Part shown: positions 8,894-17,665 of the stretch, piece after piece
How positions within the stretch are numbered: the stretch's first letter is position 1
Layout: each line of letters opens with the position of its first letter
NCBI GenBank assembly: GCA_013289855.1
Contig: JABCZD010000013.1
Location: 56,786 to 120,785 of the forward strand
Origin: Acidobacteriota bacterium
GTDB taxonomy: Bacteria > Acidobacteriota > Terriglobia > Acidiferrales > UBA7541
DNA: 64,000 nt
Direction of reading: 5' to 3'
The notes under the pieces: model-generated
The model's input: only the letters and a program-made list of their open reading frames with translations
Told to the model about the DNA's origin: nothing
Databases searched by the model: none
Program-made: the position numbers and the translations under genes

Positions 8894-10294
8894 GTGGGGG
8901 TGTTGGAGGTGCCAGGTGGTGTGGTGTTGGAAATCGCGGGCGGCTTGGATTACGGAGAAGTCGTCGCCGCCGCGGGCTACGAATTGGAGGCCTACGGGGA
9001 GATGCTTGTCGGTGAAGCCGCAGGGGACGCAGAGGGCGGGTAGGCCGCAGAGGTTGCCGATGGCGCCTAGGGGATCTGGGTAGTCGGGTCCGGATTCGAG
9101 GTTCATGTCGATGGGTGAGGCTGGGGTGGGCTGGCCGGCGGCGACCAGGACATCGAAGTTGTCGAAGAGGGGGTCGGCTTTCTTTTGCAGGATTTCGCGG
9201 ATTTTCAGGGCTTGGATGTAGTCGGCGGCGGAGATTTGTTCGCCCACGTAGCCGGCGATTTGTCCGAGGGGGTCAACGAGTTCGCTAACTTTTCCCGAGC
9301 GGATTAGATCGCGAAAGGAACCGGCGGCTTCTACGGCTACCACCAAACCACCTACATCTTCCCAGGGACCGGTGGGGAGGGCTACGTCGCGAGTTTGCGG
9401 CGCGATCTTGCGCAGGATTTTTTCCGCGACGGAAACTACTTTGGCGACGGCGGGGTCAATGTTGGTCCAAGCGTTGGTTAGCCAGCCGATGCGGAGCGGG
9501 CGCGCTTTCAGTTGCATGGAGGGGGAGTAGGTGAAGGCGGCTTTGTCGATGGGGAGAGTGTTGCGGTCGCGGATGTCGTGTCCGGCGATGGCGGCGAAGA
9601 TGTGGGCGCAGTCTTCGGCGCTGCGAGCCATGGGGCCGATTTTGTCCATGCTGGGCGCGAGAGCCATGGCGCCGTAACGGCTGACGCGGCCGTAGGTGGG
9701 CCGCAGACCGCTAATGCCACAGAAGGAGGAGGGGCAGACGATGGAGCCCCAGGTTTCGGTGCCGATGGCGAAGGCGGCGAGGCCGGCGGCGACGATCGCG
9801 CCGGAGCCGGAAGAGGAGCCGCAGGTCCAGCAGCCGGTGTTCCAGGGATTTTTGGAGGCGCCTTGCAGCGAGGCGTTGGCGAAACGGTAGCCGAGGCCGC
9901 CTGCGAGTTCGATCATGGCGGCTTTGCCGATCAGGACGGCGCCGACGTTGCGGAGGTGGTCGATGACGGCGGCGTCGTAGTCGAAAATTTGATTGGCGTA
10001 GGGCTTGGCGCCCCAAGTGGTGGGGATGCCGGAGACCGAGAGAAGGTCTTTTGCAGCGTAGGGGATGCCGTGCAGCGGGCCGCGATAGTGTCCGCGATGG
10101 ATTTCTTTTTCGGCGGCGGTGGCTTGCTCGAGGGCGATTTCGGGGGTGAGGCGAGCGTAGGCGTTGAGGGCGGGGCCGAGCTTTTCGCTACGGTCGAGGT
10201 ACAGCTGGGTGAGTTCGACGGGAGAGAGTTTTTTGGATTCGATGCGCTTGGCTAGTTCGGTGATGGGGAGATTGAAAAGTTCTTCGCTGGGCAT
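8888..10294 (-). CDS. Amidase (amidase-signature family)
   Basis: This 468-residue amidohydrolase has the Ser-cisSer-Lys triad. Lys82 lies in PYAAKDLLSVSG, the cis-serine in CGSSSGSGAIVAAG (about 161), and the nucleophile Ser184 in GTETWGSIVCPSSFCG. The usual GG before the nucleophile is WG here. The family hydrolyses amide bonds; substrates range from small amides to the glutaminyl-tRNA amidotransferase reaction. gatB/gatC are absent nearby, so a stand-alone catabolic amidase is more likely than GatA. The gene follows a Tat-exported small protein by 32 bases on the same strand. Confidence 0.88.
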   Translation of the reverse strand: MPSEELFNLPITELAKRIESKKLSPVELTQLYLDRSEKLGPALNAYARLTPEIALEQATAAEKEIHRGHYRGPLHGIPYAAKDLLSVSGIPTTWGAKPYANQIFDYDAAVIDHLRNVGAVLIGKAAMIELAGGLGYRFANASLQGASKNPWNTGCWTCGSSSGSGAIVAAGLAAFAIGTETWGSIVCPSSFCGISGLRPTYGRVSRYGAMALAPSMDKIGPMARSAEDCAHIFAAIAGHDIRDRNTLPIDKAAFTYSPSMQLKARPLRIGWLTNAWTNIDPAVAKVVSVAEKILRKIAPQTRDVALPTGPWEDVGGLVVAVEAAGSFRDLIRSGKVSELVDPLGQIAGYVGEQISAADYIQALKIREILQKKADPLFDNFDVLVAAGQPTPASPIDMNLESGPDYPDPLGAIGNLCGLPALCVPCGFTDKHLPVGLQFVARGGDDFSVIQAARDFQHHTTWHLQHPHV

Positions 10295-10326
10295 CAGGGT
10301 CCTCAGAAGGGATTAGTCAGGCGTCC

Positions 10327-10782
10327 TTAGGCCTTGGGTGGGGCGGGCGCGGTTTGCGAGTTCGCATGCGGGGCCGAGGGGCTTTTTTCGTGTTCGATGA
10401 GGGGCTTGAAGTGCAGAGCGGGGTCGTCGGAGTTTTCGGTTTTGTAGGCGCGGAGGCGATCGAGAGAGGACTGTGTGGAGTTGCAGATTTTTTTCAGGGC
10501 GGTTTTTTGGTCTTCGGAGAAGCGCGGGCCGTAGAGGGTAACGATGGTTTGCAAGCGGAGGGAGGCTTCGGATTGGCTGGCTTCGCTGAGAGGTGGGACG
10601 GTTGTCGCGGTTTGCGAAAATGTTGCGGCTGCGGCTGGAGATGTGGTGCCAACTATGGTCGCGGCCGCGCCCGTCAGAAAAGCAGTGGTTGTGAATTTGC
10701 GGCGGGTTAGGATGGAACTTTTTGGTTCGAGCACGCTAGTTGGCTCCGAGGATGAGTGTGTTTCTTGGAACGAAAGTATCAC
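10327..10782 (-). CDS. Small Tat-exported protein of unknown function
   Basis: The protein has 151 residues. A twin-arginine motif, LTRRKFTTTAFL, precedes a hydrophobic stretch and an Ala-rich cleavage region (SPAAAA), so Tat-dependent export is likely. The mature part is about 90 residues, helical and charged in the middle (SEDQKTALKKICNS) and Pro/Ala-rich at the end. No known domain is recognised. The amidase lies 32 bases downstream on the same strand, so the two are probably co-transcribed. Confidence 0.75.
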   Translation of the reverse strand: MILSFQETHSSSEPTSVLEPKSSILTRRKFTTTAFLTGAAATIVGTTSPAAAATFSQTATTVPPLSEASQSEASLRLQTIVTLYGPRFSEDQKTALKKICNSTQSSLDRLRAYKTENSDDPALHFKPLIEHEKSPSAPHANSQTAPAPPKA

Positions 10783-10888
10783 GAGGCCGGGGGTATTCTT
10801 CCGAATATTATTGCGGCGTTGTGCTGTTGTTTTTTTAGGGGCACAGTGGGCGTCGCATAGGGTTTCGATCAGGGTGTTGCGGCAGAAA

Positions 10889-10917
10889 GGCGACCGCCTC
10901 AGAAGGCGGCCGCTACA
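10889..10917. repeat. Extragenic hairpin, CGCTACA family
   Basis: ACCGCCT/AGGCGGC form an imperfect stem around CAGA, followed by CGCTACA. The hairpin is nearly identical to the copy at 8828-8856. Confidence 0.6.
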
Positions 10918-10939
10918 TAGTCCACTGCAAAAGCGGCGA

Positions 10940-11749
10940 CTATTCGGAGGTTAGGGCACGGATTTGGGATTCGAGGGATTGATTGTATTGGCGCTCGTTT
11001 TGTAGTTCGGTTTGGAGCTTTTTTACTAGCGTGTCGAGGAAAGTGATTTCGGCGCGGAGTTTTTGGATTTCGGCTGGAGTGGCGACGGGGCGTGAACTTT
11101 GATCTTGCGGATGCGTTGGTGCGTGCATCGATTGCGGTGCGCTGCTGGCAGCCGGAGGGCGTGGGCTGAAGGCGTCGGCCAGGGCGCGGGGCCACGCTGA
11201 CTCTGTCGCTGCGGGTTGCCCTGAGGGAGGCACCGCTAAAATCGGACGCGGCACCGGAGCGGTGGGAGCGAAGAGTTGGTTGAGGGCGGCGCTGGGCGTG
11301 GGAGTTCTGCCGAGGCCGGACAATTCGGCGTTTTTCGGTTGCAAGAGACTTTTTACCCGCAGAATCAGTTCCTGCGGCTGAAACGGTTTGCGAATCAGTT
11401 CGTCGGCGCGAACGGAGACGGCTTTGTCGGCGACGGTTTTGTTCACGACGCCGGACATGAGGACTACTGGGATTTCGGAATAGTCCGGGTGTTGCTTGAT
11501 TTCGGAGCAGACGGTGTAGCCATCTTTGTCGGGCATGATGACGTCGGTAATGACCACATCAGGACGGTTTTGTTCGAACTGGGCCATGGCGGATTGCGCG
11601 TCGGCGCAGGTGATGACGTTGATGTTCTCGCGGCGGAAGGCGATCTTGATGACTTCGCGCATGGTGGCGCTGTCGTCGATGAAATAGACGGTGGGGAGAC
11701 GTTTTTGTGTGGAGTCTCCCGGCGGCGGAATCAGCATGGTTTCGCTCAT
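10940..11749 (-). CDS. Response regulator: receiver plus C-terminal coiled coil
   Basis: This 269-residue protein has an N-terminal receiver (about 20-135). The acidic pair is in YFIDDSAT, the phospho-acceptor is Asp69 in VVITDVIMPD, and the conserved lysine is in IRKPFQ. A Pro/Ala/Ser-rich linker of about 80 residues follows, then a C-terminal coiled coil of heptad type (about 225-269). There is no DNA-binding or enzymatic domain, so output is probably by protein contact. The ATG overlaps the stop of the preceding gene (ATGA). It is the last gene of the minus-strand chemosensory operon. Confidence 0.85.
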   Translation of the reverse strand: MSETMLIPPPGDSTQKRLPTVYFIDDSATMREVIKIAFRRENINVITCADAQSAMAQFEQNRPDVVITDVIMPDKDGYTVCSEIKQHPDYSEIPVVLMSGVVNKTVADKAVSVRADELIRKPFQPQELILRVKSLLQPKNAELSGLGRTPTPSAALNQLFAPTAPVPRPILAVPPSGQPAATESAWPRALADAFSPRPPAASSAPQSMHAPTHPQDQSSRPVATPAEIQKLRAEITFLDTLVKKLQTELQNERQYNQSLESQIRALTSE

Positions 11750-12543
11750 GTGGCTTCCTTATCTGCCAAGTCGTTGGTTAGATCTTCGGCCAAGGATTGG
11801 GTGTTTTCGTCGTACTCCCGCATGGCGTCGAGCATCAGGTCGGTGGCGGTGCGGAGTACCGTGCGTTGGGCGGAGGTGGCGCCGTATACAAATTTATATA
11901 CTCCCGCGCCGCCCTGGACGCAGCTTTTTAGGATGTGGATGACGGCTTCGTCACCAAAGAGCGCGCCGCATTCGGCGTGGGCGATTTCGCCGGCGTCGTA
12001 AAAGAGCAAGGCGTCGGTTTCGCCGGCGTTGATGTGCAGCGCGCCGGTTTGGTGGGCGTGGCCGAGCATCTGCATAACGCCGGGAAGGTCGTGGTGCGTG
12101 AGGCTGCCGCTGAGGCTGGTGTCCGCCTGCGCAAGCATTTGCGTGGGCTGGAAGCCGTCGGCTTTGCTGATGATGATTTGTTTGACGTGCGCGGCAATTA
12201 CGCCCGGGGCGCGCTGGCGATCGATGTAGTCGTCGCAGCCGGCCTGGAAGGCTTGCATGAGAGCGCGCTGGCTGCCGTCGCCGAGAGCGATGAGCGGCAG
12301 GGAATTGTTTTTGGCGTCGGCGCGGAGGATGCGGGCGATATCGAGGGCGTCCATTTCGCGCATGTTGGTGGCGCAGAGGATGGCGGAAGGCGCGTCGTAT
12401 TCGATGGCGGTTAGCGCGAATGCGGCTTGCGTGCTGGTGACGACTTCGAAGCCTTCGCGTTTTAGCGCGTCACTGAGGCGCTTGGCGAAATAGACGTTGC
12501 TGTCAATCAGCAAAATTTTTGCGGGGCGGCCGGCGAGGATCAC
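11746..12543 (-). CDS. Degenerate receiver fused to PATAN/DUF4388-like domain
   Basis: The protein has 265 residues from a GTG at 12543 that overlaps the stop of the CheW-like gene (GTGA). A longer frame exists upstream, but its Arg-rich extension is a shadow of that gene. The N-terminal receiver fold (ILLIDSNVYFAKRL) has lost its phospho-acceptor: the usual TDxxMP segment reads CATNMRE. The conserved Lys-Pro is also gone. The second half (SGSLTHHDLPGVMQMLGHA, then TDALLFYDAGEIAHAECG) resembles PATAN/DUF4388 domains of gliding and chemosensory systems. A scaffold or adaptor role is inferred. Confidence 0.8.
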   Translation of the reverse strand: MILAGRPAKILLIDSNVYFAKRLSDALKREGFEVVTSTQAAFALTAIEYDAPSAILCATNMREMDALDIARILRADAKNNSLPLIALGDGSQRALMQAFQAGCDDYIDRQRAPGVIAAHVKQIIISKADGFQPTQMLAQADTSLSGSLTHHDLPGVMQMLGHAHQTGALHINAGETDALLFYDAGEIAHAECGALFGDEAVIHILKSCVQGGAGVYKFVYGATSAQRTVLRTATDLMLDAMREYDENTQSLAEDLTNDLADKEAT

Positions 12544-13019
12544 GACATGGCCTCCACGAGGGTCTGGGCGCGGGCAAAAGCGGGTTGGTCTTCGGGGCGC
12601 GCGGTGAGGGCGCTGACGTCGAGGACTTCGATGACGTTGCCGTCGTGAGAGATCCATCCGGCGACGTGCGGCGCGTCGGATTCGCTCGGGTCGGTAATTT
12701 CCGCGTTGATCAATTCGCATTCTCCCGTGATGGGAAGAGCGACCCACTCGTTTTGCCGGCCGTAGCGACGAACGGCAATTAAATAAAAACGGCGGGCGGA
12801 GATTTTTTTGCCGAGGAGTTGCTCGGCGATTTCGCAGACGGGGACGATGCGGCCGCGACGGAGAATCACGCCCTCGACTTGCGGCGTGCGGTGGGGAAAT
12901 TTGAACATGCGGCTGGGGGCGACCAGTTCGGAGACTTCGGTGGCGGCGATGGCAAAGCGACGGTCGCCAAGGCGCAGCAGCACGACGGATTGCAGTTCGA
13001 GTTCGGCGACGGCGGTCAT
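12540..13019 (-). CDS. CheW-like adaptor protein
   Basis: This 159-residue protein is about the size of CheW. It begins with the strand pattern LELQSVVLLRLGDRRFAI, has the segment VEGVILRRGRIVPVCEIAEQL that corresponds to the CheW core, and ends with a VLDVSAL segment. CheW proteins couple receptors to CheA. Both ends overlap neighbours (ATGA with 13016-13019, GTGA with 12540-12543). One of three CheW-related genes in this cluster; it is more divergent than the one at 20091. Confidence 0.8.
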   Translation of the reverse strand: MTAVAELELQSVVLLRLGDRRFAIAATEVSELVAPSRMFKFPHRTPQVEGVILRRGRIVPVCEIAEQLLGKKISARRFYLIAVRRYGRQNEWVALPITGECELINAEITDPSESDAPHVAGWISHDGNVIEVLDVSALTARPEDQPAFARAQTLVEAMS

Positions 13020-13546
13020 GGCGTTTCACCGGCTGATGCAAGCGATGCTTCCTTGGCGGCTTGCTGAGCTTGCGAGGCTTCGAGTATGGAAATTTCCTGG
13101 TCGGTCAAGAAGCCTTCAGGATTCACGACCGGGACCACGGTTTGGTCGAGGGCGGTGAGGCCGCGATACCAATGGCGCTCGTTCGCGCAAAAGGCGAGCG
13201 GGAGCGATTGCAGATGCGTCATGCTAGTCATCTTCTCGATGCCGTCGATCAACAGCGCAGTGCGGGTCTGGCGCAGGATGAAAACCAAAGTGCCGGGGAT
13301 GAGCGGCAGACCGAAATGAATGGTGCCATTCACCACAAAGAGTCTTTGTTCGCCGCGCAGCAGGAGGTGTCGTACTTTATGCAATCCGGAATTCTTGATT
13401 TCCGCTGCCGCCCCGGCGAGGCTATCCACGCTGCGGACTTCCTGGACGGATGCCGAGGAAATGGCCAAGAGCTGGCCGCCGACGCGGAACAGGATAATTT
13501 GTTCCGATTTTGCGGCGGGCGCTTTCGCTTTGGGGACGAGGCGCAT
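13016..13546 (-). CDS. Divergent CheW-like protein
   Basis: The protein has 176 residues from an ATG at 13546 that overlaps the cheB stop (TGATG). The longer open frame upstream is an antisense-like extension through cheB and is not used. The fold pattern fits CheW: IILFRVGGQLLAISSASV at the start, RGEQRLFVVNGTIHFGLP in the middle, and LDQTVVPVVNPEGFLT near the end. Similarity is weak. It lies between cheB and another CheW-like gene. Confidence 0.68.
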   Translation of the reverse strand: MRLVPKAKAPAAKSEQIILFRVGGQLLAISSASVQEVRSVDSLAGAAAEIKNSGLHKVRHLLLRGEQRLFVVNGTIHFGLPLIPGTLVFILRQTRTALLIDGIEKMTSMTHLQSLPLAFCANERHWYRGLTALDQTVVPVVNPEGFLTDQEISILEASQAQQAAKEASLASAGETP

Positions 13547-14673
13547 CAGCGTGCTCCCACCGGGGCTACCCGCGAGATGCTGATGACGCGTTTCTCGATG
13601 GCCGGGTAGATATCGTCGATGCCCAGGGTTTCGTTTACAGCGCCAAGCTTGATGGCTTCCGAGGGCATGCCGAAAATCACGCAGGTTTCTTCGTTTTGCG
13701 CGAGGACTAAGCCGCCGGCGCGTTTGATGGCTTGGCAACCGACGGCGCCGTCGTTGCCCATGCCAGTGAGAATTGCGCCGATGGACATGGCGCCGGCGTA
13801 GGAGGCGACACTTTCCATGGTGACGTCGATGTTGGGCAGATAGCCGTTGATGCGGCCGGAAGTGCCGTCTAGCTGCATGCGACCCGTGGGCGTGACGCGC
13901 AAATGTTGTCCACCCGGGCAAACATAGAAGACGCCGGGGAGCAGCGGCTCGTTGGGCTCGGCCTCTTTGACGCGAATGCTGGTGAACTCCGCCAGCTGCG
14001 CGGTGTATTGCGTGGTGAAGGCCGCGGGCATGTGCTGCACCAGGATCACGGCCGCTGGAAAGTCGGAGGTAAATCCGGGAGCCATGCGCATGACGGTGGC
14101 TGGGCCGCCGGTGGAGGCAGCGAGGACTACGACTGGGAAGCGCTGATCAAGGCCAGAGGAGGCCGCGGGCGTCGAGATGGGAGCGCGCTGTGGTGCGGCA
14201 ATCGTTGTTGGAGCGTTGCGAAGAGTTGAAGCGACGCGCGAAGCGGTACGCACCACGCGAACTTTGGCGGCCATACGAACCTTGCGCAGCAGTTCCTCAC
14301 GGACGCTTTGCATGTCCAGATCGATGCCGCTGGAGGGCTTGGCGACGAATTCTATGGCGCCGAGTTCGAGAGCGCGCAGCGTGCTGGCAGCGCCCTCGCG
14401 CGATTCGGAGCTGACCACGACGATAGGGCGCGGGTTGGTGGTCATGATTTCCGCGGTGGCTTGCAGGCCGTCGACGTGGGGCATGTTGATGTCCATGGTG
14501 ATGACGTCGGGCTTGAGCGATTCGGCCAGGGCTACGGCTTCGCGGCCGTCCTTGGCGTGGCCGACGACTTGAAGGTGCTCATCGGCGTTGAAAATGGTTT
14601 CGAGGACTTTGCGCATGAATGCGGAGTCGTCGACTACTAGAACGCGGAATTTTTTGGGGGCGGGGGTCGGCAT
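13546..14673 (-). CDS. cheB: Chemotaxis methylesterase/deamidase CheB
   Basis: The protein has 375 residues. An N-terminal receiver carries phospho-acceptor Asp61 (VITMDINMPHVDG). The C-terminal methylesterase has the Ser-His-Asp triad as Ser187 (LAASTGGPAT), His214 (LVQHMPAAF) and Asp308 (TGMGNDGAVG). CheB demethylates receptor glutamates when phosphorylated by CheA and so resets sensitivity. It lies seven bases after cheA in the same orientation and overlaps the next gene. Confidence 0.96.
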   Translation of the reverse strand: MPTPAPKKFRVLVVDDSAFMRKVLETIFNADEHLQVVGHAKDGREAVALAESLKPDVITMDINMPHVDGLQATAEIMTTNPRPIVVVSSESREGAASTLRALELGAIEFVAKPSSGIDLDMQSVREELLRKVRMAAKVRVVRTASRVASTLRNAPTTIAAPQRAPISTPAASSGLDQRFPVVVLAASTGGPATVMRMAPGFTSDFPAAVILVQHMPAAFTTQYTAQLAEFTSIRVKEAEPNEPLLPGVFYVCPGGQHLRVTPTGRMQLDGTSGRINGYLPNIDVTMESVASYAGAMSIGAILTGMGNDGAVGCQAIKRAGGLVLAQNEETCVIFGMPSEAIKLGAVNETLGIDDIYPAIEKRVISISRVAPVGAR

Positions 14674-14680
14674 GATTTAT

Positions 14681-17665
14681 TTACGCTACCGGTACAAGCG
14701 GTCGCGCGACCTCCGTTCCCATGAGCTTTTCGACGGCGGCGATGAGCTGATCTTCCTGCACGGGCTTGGTCAGGAAAGCCGCGGCGCCTTCTTTTACCGC
14801 GCGGTTGCGATGTTTTTCGCCGGCGCGAGAAGTAACGACCAGAACGGGGATGCGGCGGGTGGTCGGGCCCTGGCGAAGTTGGGCCATTAATTCGTAGCCG
14901 GTCATGCGCGGCATTTCGAGGTCGGTGATGACCAGGTGGCAGCCGTGTTGCGCGACGAGCTCGGCGGCTTCAAGGCCGTCGGCGGCGAGTTTCACGCGAT
15001 AGCCGTTTTTCTCGAGCATGCGACCGACGAATTTGCGCACGCTGATAGAGTCGTCGGCCACGACGATCAAGCGTTCTTGCTCGACGCGGTCGATGGCTTC
15101 GCTTGGAATAGTGCCGCGTGCCACGGCCGCAGAACCTGGAGCGAAGATGCGGGCGGCGCTGGCGTTGGCCTGCAGGGCGCGGCGTTCCGTGGGCTCGGCG
15201 GCGACCATGCGGTTCAGGTCGATGAGCAAAATTAGGCTGCCATCGGGCGCGATGGTCGTGCCGGGGAAAATTTTAACGCGACGGAGATATTCGCCGAGGC
15301 TCTTGATAACGATTTCGTCTTTGCCGACGACTTCTTCGACGACCAGGCCGATTTTGCGATCGCCGATATTGGCTACAACCATGTGGAAGTAACCGTTGAT
15401 GGGCTCGAGCGGGGGCAGGCCCAAATAGGTGTCCAGACGCACGACCTCAGTGACGACGTCGCGAATTTTCGTGAGTAGCTTGCCACCGACGTCTTCGATT
15501 TCGTCGGAGCGCAGGCGGCGAATTTCTTCCACCACCGCGAGCGGCAGGGCGAAGCTCGTTACGCCACAGCGCACGAAGAGTGCGGGAGAAATGATCAGGG
15601 TGAGGGGCACTTTCAGTGTGAATTTCGTGCCCGAGCCGGCGGTACTTTGGATGTCGATTTCGCCGTTCAGAGCGGTCAGGTTAGCGCGAACCACGTCCAG
15701 GCCCACGCCACGGCCGGCCAGTTCGGTTTTTACGGGCGCAGTCGAAAAGCCCGGATGGAAAAGCATTTCGCGCAGGTCGCGTTCGGTGAGGCGATCCGCG
15801 GTTTCGGGGGAGACTAGACCGCGTTCGATGGCGCTTTGCTTTACGCGTTCGTAGTCGATGCCGCGGCCGTCGTCTTCGACTTCAATGTAGATGTGATTGC
15901 CGCGATGATAGGCACGCAAGGCGACGCGGCCGGTGCGAGGCTTGCCCGCCGCGACGCGATCTTCGGCGCGTTCGATGCCGTGAGCGACGGAATTGCGGAC
16001 CAAGTGGACCAAGGGATCGGAAATTTGCTGAATGATGTTGTTGTCGAGTTCGGTCTCGCTACCGGTGGGATCGAGTTCGACGGCCTTGTTGGCTGATTTT
16101 GCCGCATCGCGGACGGCGCGGGACAATCGGGAATAGAGCGTGCCGATGGGCACCATGCGGGCAGCAGTGAATTCGTCCTGCAGGTGGTGAGCTAATTTCG
16201 TGAATTCATCGATGTCGCCTTCGACGCGTCCGATGAAGCCTTGCAATTGCGAGAGCACTTCGTTCACGTCGGCGGAAATTTCGGCCATGGAGCGCGAGAG
16301 GATGCTGAAGTCGTCGTAGCGATCCATTTCGAGTTCGCTGAACTCGGAGAAGAAGGAGGTTTCGCCAGCGGCCACGCTGGTCAACATTTCCGGAGTATGA
16401 GAATTTTTCCAGGCGGTGTTGGTGCGGGAAGTGTTGATGCGCGTGAATTCGTACTTGTCCTGAAATTCGGCGACTTTGCCCTGCAGGCGTTCGCGGGAGA
16501 AGCTGAGAGTCTCGACGAGTTTTTCGAGTTCGTCGACGCGGCCCACCATGCGGGTGCGGTTGATGACCAACTCGCCGACGGTGTTCATCATGCGGTCGAG
16601 GCGTTCGAGCGCAATGCGGACCGATTTCGCCGCGGTGCCATTGGCGGGCTGGAGCTTGCCGGATTTCTTTGCCGCCGGAGTTACGGATTGCTGCGCGCCA
16701 GGCTCTGCGTGCGCGGCGACTTCGATTGCTCCTTCGGGATCGCTGATCGCTTCGAATTCATCGCTATCGGCGGGCGCGAATTCCGCGATGCGGCCGAGCA
16801 GGGAATCGACTATAGTGCGCATTTCGGCGTCGTCGATGAACTCGCAATGCAAAGTTTTTTTGAGGATATCCACGGACTCGAGGCAGACGTCCACGACGGA
16901 AGGCGAAGGCTCGAGTTCGCCGTCGCGCAGGCGGCCGATCAAATCTTCCACGCGATGGGCGATGGCACCGAGACGCTTGAGGCCAACTTGCGCTGCCGAC
17001 CCTTTAACCGTGTGGATGGCGCGGAAGAGTTTGTTTATTTCTTCCGGATTGTTGCTGCCTTCGAGGGAGATCAGGCAGTCACTGACGATTTGCAGATGCT
17101 CCTCGGCTTCCGGCTGGAAGAATTCGAGGATTTCATCGGGAACTTCGTCATCGGCCGGCAAAGAATCAAAGTAGGAGCCAGTAGCCGCAGCATCGGGGAG
17201 TTCGGGAAGCGGTTCGGCCGCGAACGCAAGATCGGAGCTCGCAGCTGGAGCTTGCAAGTTGAAGTGCGATTCGCTTGGAAAAGCGAAGCGATAGCGATCC
17301 TTGAAGGCGGCGATGTCGTCGACGACCTCGTTGCCGGTATCGCTGATCTCGAGAAGGTCGGTCTCAAGCAAGGAAATGCCGTCAGACAAGAATTCTGTGA
17401 GCGGGCCGTGCAGATCGCTGCCGAGAGAAACGCTCAATGCGTATTGAAAAACGTGGGCCAGCTTGGCGGCAACCTCCGAAAAACGCGGATAGCCGTAGCT
17501 GGCGGACGTGCCGCTCAGAGTGTGCGCGGAAATGTAGAGACGTTCGACGTCTTCGCGGCGCGGTTCGAAATCCTGCAGAACGCCGACGTATTCGCGCAGA
17601 CACTGCAGATGCTCCGCCGCTTCCTGCAGAAACAGCTCGACGGCTTCGCGGTCCGGGGAACTCAC
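14681..17665 (-). CDS. CheA-type hybrid histidine kinase, PilL/ChpA-like
   Basis: The protein has 994 residues. It carries two Hpt domains: His48 in SAHTLSGTSAS, where the usual Lys after HTL is Ser, and His218 in AIHTVKGSAAQVG. A dimerisation domain follows with the DRYDDFSILSRSMAEIS segment characteristic of type IV pilus CheA proteins, then an ATPase domain (HLVRNSVAHGIE, DDGRGID, GRGVGLDVV), a CheW-like domain (about 700-840) and a C-terminal receiver with Asp915 in VITDLEMPRM. This resembles ChpA/PilL, which control twitching or cAMP. It overlaps cheR by ATGA at 17662-17665. Confidence 0.93.
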   Translation of the reverse strand: MSSPDREAVELFLQEAAEHLQCLREYVGVLQDFEPRREDVERLYISAHTLSGTSASYGYPRFSEVAAKLAHVFQYALSVSLGSDLHGPLTEFLSDGISLLETDLLEISDTGNEVVDDIAAFKDRYRFAFPSESHFNLQAPAASSDLAFAAEPLPELPDAAATGSYFDSLPADDEVPDEILEFFQPEAEEHLQIVSDCLISLEGSNNPEEINKLFRAIHTVKGSAAQVGLKRLGAIAHRVEDLIGRLRDGELEPSPSVVDVCLESVDILKKTLHCEFIDDAEMRTIVDSLLGRIAEFAPADSDEFEAISDPEGAIEVAAHAEPGAQQSVTPAAKKSGKLQPANGTAAKSVRIALERLDRMMNTVGELVINRTRMVGRVDELEKLVETLSFSRERLQGKVAEFQDKYEFTRINTSRTNTAWKNSHTPEMLTSVAAGETSFFSEFSELEMDRYDDFSILSRSMAEISADVNEVLSQLQGFIGRVEGDIDEFTKLAHHLQDEFTAARMVPIGTLYSRLSRAVRDAAKSANKAVELDPTGSETELDNNIIQQISDPLVHLVRNSVAHGIERAEDRVAAGKPRTGRVALRAYHRGNHIYIEVEDDGRGIDYERVKQSAIERGLVSPETADRLTERDLREMLFHPGFSTAPVKTELAGRGVGLDVVRANLTALNGEIDIQSTAGSGTKFTLKVPLTLIISPALFVRCGVTSFALPLAVVEEIRRLRSDEIEDVGGKLLTKIRDVVTEVVRLDTYLGLPPLEPINGYFHMVVANIGDRKIGLVVEEVVGKDEIVIKSLGEYLRRVKIFPGTTIAPDGSLILLIDLNRMVAAEPTERRALQANASAARIFAPGSAAVARGTIPSEAIDRVEQERLIVVADDSISVRKFVGRMLEKNGYRVKLAADGLEAAELVAQHGCHLVITDLEMPRMTGYELMAQLRQGPTTRRIPVLVVTSRAGEKHRNRAVKEGAAAFLTKPVQEDQLIAAVEKLMGTEVARPLVPVA

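Noticed and set aside
12544..13041. N-terminal extension of the DUF4388-like gene
   Set aside because: The Arg-rich extension is out of frame with and inside the CheW-like gene; the GTG at 12543 fits the overlap pattern of the operon.
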